This document shows, piece after piece, positions 59,795 through 64,000 of a stretch of 64,000 bases of DNA. The notes below the pieces were generated by a model, which was given only the letters and a program-made list of their open reading frames with translations, searched no databases and was not told the DNA's origin. Position 1 is the first letter of the stretch, and every line of letters starts with the position of its first letter. Source of the DNA: Streptomyces sp. NBC_00247 (lineage in GTDB: Bacteria > Actinomycetota > Actinomycetes > Streptomycetales > Streptomycetaceae). The translations under genes were made by a program, and so were the position numbers. The stretch covers positions 2,418,001 through 2,482,000 of the forward strand of contig NZ_CP108093.1 of the NCBI RefSeq assembly GCF_036188265.1, written 5' to 3'.

Positions 59795-62293
59795 CTACAA
59801 CTTCTCGACGGGGGCGTACCGCAGCAGCAGCTTCTTGGGCCGCTCGTCGCCGAAGTCGACGGTGGCCTTCGCCTGGTCGCCGAAGCCGTCCACGGCGGTC
59901 ACCGTGCCGAGTCCGAACTGGTCGTGCGTGACCCGGTCGCCGACCGCCAGCGTGACCACCGGCTTGTCGCCGGTGCGGCGGGTGGCGAAGCCGGAGGGGC
60001 CGGAGCGGGCGCGGGAGGAGGAGAGGGACGAGGTGATCCCCGAGGTGGGTCCGGCCGAGGCCGCCATCGGCCCCTTCCGCTTCCACTCCAGGTGCTGGTC
60101 CGGGATCTCCTCCAGGAACCGCGACGGCGGGTTGTACGAGGGCTGGCCCCAGGCGCTCCGCATGGAGGCGCGGGTGAGGTAGAGGCGTTCGCGGGCGCGG
60201 GTGATCCCGACGTACGCGAGACGGCGCTCCTCCTCCAGCTCCTTGACCTGGCCGAGCGCCCGCATGTGCGGGAAGACGCCGTCCTCCATGCCGGTGAGGA
60301 AGACGACCGGGAACTCCAGGCCCTTGGCGGTGTGCAGCGTCATCAGCGTGATGACGCCGGAGCCGTCCTCGTCCTCGTCGGGGATCTGGTCGGAGTCGGC
60401 GACCAGGGCCACCTTCTCCAGGAACTCCGCGAGCGTCCCGGACGGTCCGGCCTCCTCCTCCGTGCCGGCGTCGGCGCCGGCGTCACCGGTGGCGCCCGGT
60501 TCCGCCACCGCGCGGGCCTGGTCCTGCTCGAACTCCAGGGCGACGGCGGCGAGTTCCTGGAGGTTCTCGACGCGGGTCTCGTCCTGCGGGTCGGTGGACG
60601 CCTGGAGTTCGGCGAGGTAGCCGGTGCGCTCCATGACGGCTTCCAGCACGACCGCGGGGCCCGCGCCGGACTCCACGACGGTGCGCAGCTCCTCCATCAG
60701 CGTGTTGAACCGCTTCACCGCGTTCGTGGAGCGGGCCGCCATGCCGTACGCCTCGTCGACACGGCGCAGCGCCTGCGCGAAGGAGATCTTCTCGCGCTGC
60801 GAGAGAGCGTCGATCATCGCCTCGGCGCGGTCGCCGATGCCGCGCTTGGGCACGTTGAGGATGCGGCGCAGCGGGACGGAGTCCTCGGGGTTGGCGAGCA
60901 CCCGGAGGTAGGCCAGGATGTCCCGGACCTCCTTGCGCTCGTAGAAGCGGACGCCGCCGACGACCTTGTAGGGCAGGCCGACGCGGATGAAGATCTCTTC
61001 AAAGACACGGGACTGGGCGTTGGTGCGGTAGAACACCGCGACGTCGCCGGCCTTGGCGTCGCCCGCGTCGGTGAGCCGGTCGATCTCGTCGGCGACGAAC
61101 TGCGCCTCGTCGTGCTCGGTGTCGGCGACGTACCCGGCGATGCGGGTGCCGGTTCCGGCGTTGGTCCAGAGGTTCTTCGGGCGGCGGCTCTCGTTGCGCT
61201 CGATGACCGCGTTGGCGGCCGAGAGGATCGTCTGGGTGGAGCGGTAGTTCTGCTCCAGGAGGATCGTGGTGGCGTCCGGGTAGTCCTCCTCGAACTGGAG
61301 GATGTTGCGGATCGTCGCGCCGCGGAAGGCGTAGATCGACTGGTCCGCGTCACCGACGACGCAGAGTTCGCCCGGTGCGTCGTGCTCGCCCGCCGGTCCG
61401 ACCAGCTCGCGCACCAGGGTGTACTGGGCGTGGTTGGTGTCCTGGTACTCGTCGACCAGGACGTGCCGGAAGCGGCGGCGGTAGTGCTCGGCGACGTCGG
61501 GGAACGCCTGGAGCAGGTGGACCGTCGTCATGATGATGTCATCGAAGTCGAGGGCGTTGGCCTCGCGCAGCCGCGCCTGGTAGAGCGCGTACGCCTGGGC
61601 GAGCGTCTTCTCGAAGCCGTCGGCGGCCTGCCCGGCGAAGGTCTCCTCGTCGATGAGCTCGTTCTTGAGGTTGGAGACCTTGGCGGTGAAGGACTTCGGC
61701 GGGTAGCGCTTGGGGTCGAGGTCCAGGTCACGGCAGACCAGGGCCATCAGCCGCTTGGAGTCGGCCGCGTCGTAGATGGAGAACGACGAGGTGAAGCCGA
61801 GTCGCTTCGACTCGCGGCGCAGGATGCGCACGCACGCGCTGTGGAAGGTCATGACCCACATGGCGTTGGCGCGGGGGCCGACGAGCTGCTCGACCCGCTC
61901 CTTCATCTCACCGGCGGCCTTGTTGGTGAAGGTGATCGCCAGGATCTGCCCGGGGTGCACGCCGCGCTCGGCCAGCAGGTGGGCGATGCGGTGGGTGAGC
62001 ACCCGGGTCTTGCCGGAGCCGGCGCCCGCGACGATGAGCAGCGGGGACCCGGCGTGCACCACGGCGGCACGCTGCTCGGTGTTGAGCCCGTCGAGCAGCG
62101 CCGCGGAGTCGATGACCGGGCGCGGGGCGCCGTCGCGGTAGTACCCGTCCCTGGGCGGCGGGGGCGCGTCGAAGAGCCCTTCGAAGAGGCCCTCGGGCTC
62201 CTCCTCGGGCTCGTGGTCCTCCGGGGGCGGCGGGGGCCCCTCCTCCACGGGCTGGAGGTTGGTCAGGTAACTGTCGTCAAAGAGGCTGCTCAT
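59795..62293 (-). CDS. pcrA: ATP-dependent DNA helicase PcrA (UvrD family)
   Basis: 832 aa, SF1A 3'-5' helicase for nucleotide excision repair and plasmid or replication fork maintenance. Q motif LNTEQRAAVVH, Walker A VAGAGSGKTRVLTHRI, Ia ITFTNKAAGEMKER, II VLVDEYQDTN, III VVGDADQSIYAFRGA, IV ILLEQNYRST, V LMTLHTAKGLEFPVVFLTGM, VI EERRLAYVGITRARERLYL, and a C-terminal Tudor-like tail (GDRVTHDQFGLGTVTAVDG) that binds RNA polymerase in Bacillus. The N-terminal ~60 residues are acidic and Pro-rich. Start: ATG at 62293. Stands alone. Confidence 0.97.
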   Translation of the reverse strand: MSSLFDDSYLTNLQPVEEGPPPPPEDHEPEEEPEGLFEGLFDAPPPPRDGYYRDGAPRPVIDSAALLDGLNTEQRAAVVHAGSPLLIVAGAGSGKTRVLTHRIAHLLAERGVHPGQILAITFTNKAAGEMKERVEQLVGPRANAMWVMTFHSACVRILRRESKRLGFTSSFSIYDAADSKRLMALVCRDLDLDPKRYPPKSFTAKVSNLKNELIDEETFAGQAADGFEKTLAQAYALYQARLREANALDFDDIIMTTVHLLQAFPDVAEHYRRRFRHVLVDEYQDTNHAQYTLVRELVGPAGEHDAPGELCVVGDADQSIYAFRGATIRNILQFEEDYPDATTILLEQNYRSTQTILSAANAVIERNESRRPKNLWTNAGTGTRIAGYVADTEHDEAQFVADEIDRLTDAGDAKAGDVAVFYRTNAQSRVFEEIFIRVGLPYKVVGGVRFYERKEVRDILAYLRVLANPEDSVPLRRILNVPKRGIGDRAEAMIDALSQREKISFAQALRRVDEAYGMAARSTNAVKRFNTLMEELRTVVESGAGPAVVLEAVMERTGYLAELQASTDPQDETRVENLQELAAVALEFEQDQARAVAEPGATGDAGADAGTEEEAGPSGTLAEFLEKVALVADSDQIPDEDEDGSGVITLMTLHTAKGLEFPVVFLTGMEDGVFPHMRALGQVKELEEERRLAYVGITRARERLYLTRASMRSAWGQPSYNPPSRFLEEIPDQHLEWKRKGPMAASAGPTSGITSSLSSSRARSGPSGFATRRTGDKPVVTLAVGDRVTHDQFGLGTVTAVDGFGDQAKATVDFGDERPKKLLLRYAPVEKL

Positions 62294-62469
62294 CGCTTGT
62301 CGAGTTTAGATGCCCCGACCGACAGTCCGGGCGGCCTTGACAGAGTCCCCACGGCGACGGTCACCGAGTGTCAAGGACCGTACGCGGCGCGCTGAAGGAC
62401 ATCCCCTCGTGGCCGAGGTCACGAAAATGTATCGGGCATATCGCACATCGCTCTTCCCAGCCGCCCTGC

Positions 62470-62670
62470 GGCTTGGTTACCGTGCTCAGCCGGGCGGCCC
62501 GTATCCCCTGACGGGCGAACCGCGCCACAGGGCCGCCCCCGCCGAATCCGGCCCGCCCACGGCTGTCCGGAACCGGGGCCCCACACGCACCACCGGGGCG
62601 AATCGGGTCGTACGCGTCGATACGGGTACGGGGCGTAGGGCAGCCTTCCGTTCCGCCCGAACCCGAAGGC
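62470..62670 (+). ncRNA. Probable c-di-AMP riboswitch (ydaO/yuaA type)
   Basis: The ~230-base leader of the NlpC/P60 gene carries the landmarks of actinobacterial ydaO riboswitches in order: GGTTACCGTGCTCAGCCG (62474), GCCGAATC (62541-62548), GGAACCGGGGCCCCA (62569-62583), GGGGCGAATC (62595-62604) and GTAGGGCAGCC (about 62635). This class senses cyclic di-AMP and usually turns off cell-wall hydrolase genes such as rpfA. A possible expression-platform hairpin pairs GCCTTC (62643-62648) with GAAGGC (62665-62670). Identified from remembered consensus, not by a covariance search. Confidence 0.72.
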
Positions 62671-62708
62671 CCCACTCGGCAGGCGGTCCATGGAAGGAGA
62701 TGCCGGTC

Positions 62709-63863
62709 TTGGCATCGCATCGCAAGCCGCGCACCCCGATGCGCGTGACGTCACCGGCTGTGGGGTTCACCACGGTCGCGCTGGCCTCGGTGACGCTGCT
62801 CTCGACACAGAGCGCGACGGCAGCGCCGTCGGCTCCCAAGCCGAGCATCGAGGAGATACGGAAGAAGGTCGACGACCTCTACCGTCAGGCGGGCTCCGCG
62901 ACCCAGGAGTACAACCGGGCCAAGGACTCCACCGCCGAGCAGCAGGACAAGGTGGACGCCCTGTTGGAGGAGGCGGCCCAGCGGGCGGAGAAGGTCAACG
63001 AGGCCCGGCGCGCGCTCGGGAACTACGCGGCGGCGCAGTACCGCACCGGCGGTCTGGCGTCCTCGATGACGTTCTTCCTGGCGGACGACCCGCAGTCGTA
63101 CTTCGACCAGGACCAGCTGATGAAGCGTCGCAGCGGGCAGCAGGAGAAGGCGGTCTCCGACTTCCGCACCCAGCAGCTGGCGGCGGCCGAGAAGCGCACC
63201 GAGGCCACCAAGAGCCTGGAAGCGCTGACGGAGTCGCAGGAGGATCTGCGCACCAGCAAGCAGACCGTGCAGAACAAGCTGGCCGAGGCGCGCACGCTGC
63301 TGTCGAAGCTGACCGCCGAGGAGAAGGCGCGCCTCGCCGAGCTGGAGCGGAAGAAGGAAGCCGAGGCGGAGAAGAAGGCGGAGAAGCTCGCCGCAGAGCA
63401 GGCAGCCGCGGCGAAGGCGGCGGCCGACGAGGCCGCTGCCGACGCCGCCGCCTCTGGCTCGGACGCGACCACCGGGTCCACCGGGACCACGACCGGCTCG
63501 ACCACGTCCGCTTCCACCAAGGGCGCCCAGGCGCTGGCGTTCGCCGAGTCCCAGATCGGCAAGCCGTACGTGTGGGGCGCCACCGGCCCGGCGTCGTACG
63601 ACTGCTCCGGTCTGACCCAGGCGGCCTGGCGGGAGGCGGGCGTGGACCTGCCGCGTACCACCTGGGACCAGGTCAACGTGGGGACGCGGGTCGCGACCGC
63701 CGACCTCCAGCCCGGAGACCTGATCTTCTTCTACGACGACATCAGCCACGTGGGCATCTACCAGGGCGACGGGATGATGGTCCACGCGCCGAAGCCGGGT
63801 GCGTACGTCCGCGAGGAGTCGATCTACTACATGCCGATCTACGGCAGCGTCCGGCCGGGCTGA
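62709..63863 (+). CDS. Secreted NlpC/P60 cell-wall hydrolase (RipA/CwlO-like)
   Basis: 384 aa. Signal peptide (about 1-38, ending TAA|PSAP), a long coiled coil (about 45-235, two helical arms with a break at GGLASSMTFFLADDPQSY), a Ser/Thr/Gly linker, and the NlpC/P60 domain (about 270-384): catalytic Cys in YDCSGLTQAAW (about 299), His in SHVGIYQGDGMMVHAP (about 347) and the third polar His about 359. A D,L-endopeptidase that opens peptidoglycan stems; the coiled coil may tether it or inhibit it. Start: TTG at 62709 (MASHRKPR) with GGAGG-like AGGAG eight to nine bases upstream; ATG at 62700 touches the ribosome site. Controlled by the leader riboswitch. Confidence 0.92.
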   Translation: MASHRKPRTPMRVTSPAVGFTTVALASVTLLSTQSATAAPSAPKPSIEEIRKKVDDLYRQAGSATQEYNRAKDSTAEQQDKVDALLEEAAQRAEKVNEARRALGNYAAAQYRTGGLASSMTFFLADDPQSYFDQDQLMKRRSGQQEKAVSDFRTQQLAAAEKRTEATKSLEALTESQEDLRTSKQTVQNKLAEARTLLSKLTAEEKARLAELERKKEAEAEKKAEKLAAEQAAAAKAAADEAAADAAASGSDATTGSTGTTTGSTTSASTKGAQALAFAESQIGKPYVWGATGPASYDCSGLTQAAWREAGVDLPRTTWDQVNVGTRVATADLQPGDLIFFYDDISHVGIYQGDGMMVHAPKPGAYVREESIYYMPIYGSVRPG

Positions 63864-63931
63864 CCCGACCGGACCGCCTTCACCCCGCCGTCCCGGCCCG
63901 CCTCGTTCGGGTTGCCGGGGTGGTGGGGCGC

Positions 63932-64000
63932 CTACGAGCATTCCCAGTAGAAGCGCCCTTCGCGGTGGTCGGGGCTGACGAAGGCGAAACCGTGGCCGTA
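63932..64000 (-). CDS. 3' end of a leftward gene, cut by window edge
   Basis: 23 codons including a TAG stop: the visible C-terminus reads YGHGFAFVSPDHREGRFYWE followed by Cys-Ser. The composition is protein-like and the frame is open to the edge. Family not identifiable from this piece. Convergent with the NlpC/P60 gene, 68 bp from its stop. Confidence 0.6.
   Translation of the reverse strand, partial: YGHGFAFVSPDHREGRFYWECS

Overview
This window is very GC-rich chromosomal DNA from an actinomycete, almost certainly a Streptomyces. Supporting signs are strong G/C bias at third codon positions, frequent GTG starts, GGAGG-type ribosome sites, proline/glycine-rich membrane proteins, a CebR-type operator, and a right-hand gene order (mdh, folD, purH-purN, sucC-sucD, the MoxR/VWA cluster, icmB, an M23 peptidase, pcrA, an NlpC/P60 hydrolase) that I recall from the Streptomyces core. 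No tRNA, rRNA, CRISPR array, transposase or integrase was found.

Layout. 1-14130 is a polysaccharide-degradation region: a secreted GH9 cellulase (cut by the left edge) behind a perfect CebR box; a HEAT-repeat protein; then a leftward cluster of ABC importer (binding lipoprotein, two permeases), GntR/LacI-type regulator, Gfo/Idh/MocA oxidoreductase and secreted PL8 polyanion lyase, with a divergent signal-less sulfatase. Together these look like a sulfated glycosaminoglycan (chondroitin or hyaluronan type) utilisation locus: cleave outside, import, desulfate inside. 14131-28037 is accessory: two SUKH-family genes (one degraded into a heptanucleotide repeat), an ATP-grasp ligase, a DUF2975/Xre pair, a VOC protein, an Asp-nucleophile hydrolase, a MocR regulator divergent from an AhpD-like gene, a secreted M4 protease, and a three-gene membrane operon in which two proteins share a GDHNTVT motif.

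28373-45344 is mainly core metabolism (mdh, folD-DUF3017, purN-purH, sucC-sucD) with conserved membrane proteins (DUF2079, DUF6350), an HTH/sigma-like/TM fusion protein and a secreted GH11-CBM2 xylanase behind an unusual AT-rich control region. 45723-53948 is a five-gene MoxR AAA / VWA / DUF5682 / DUF5691 / SWIM-related cluster organised around one perfect inverted repeat; the SWIM-family protein appears to lack its zinc finger. 54591-64000 holds icmB, a lipase, a barstar-domain protein, a membrane-anchored M23 peptidase, pcrA, and an NlpC/P60 hydrolase behind a probable c-di-AMP (ydaO-type) riboswitch. The right edge cuts into the 3' end of a leftward gene.

Intergenic DNA is rich in short tandem repeats, including one 20-22 bp family present in two places about 42 kb apart, and in strong hairpin terminators between convergent genes.
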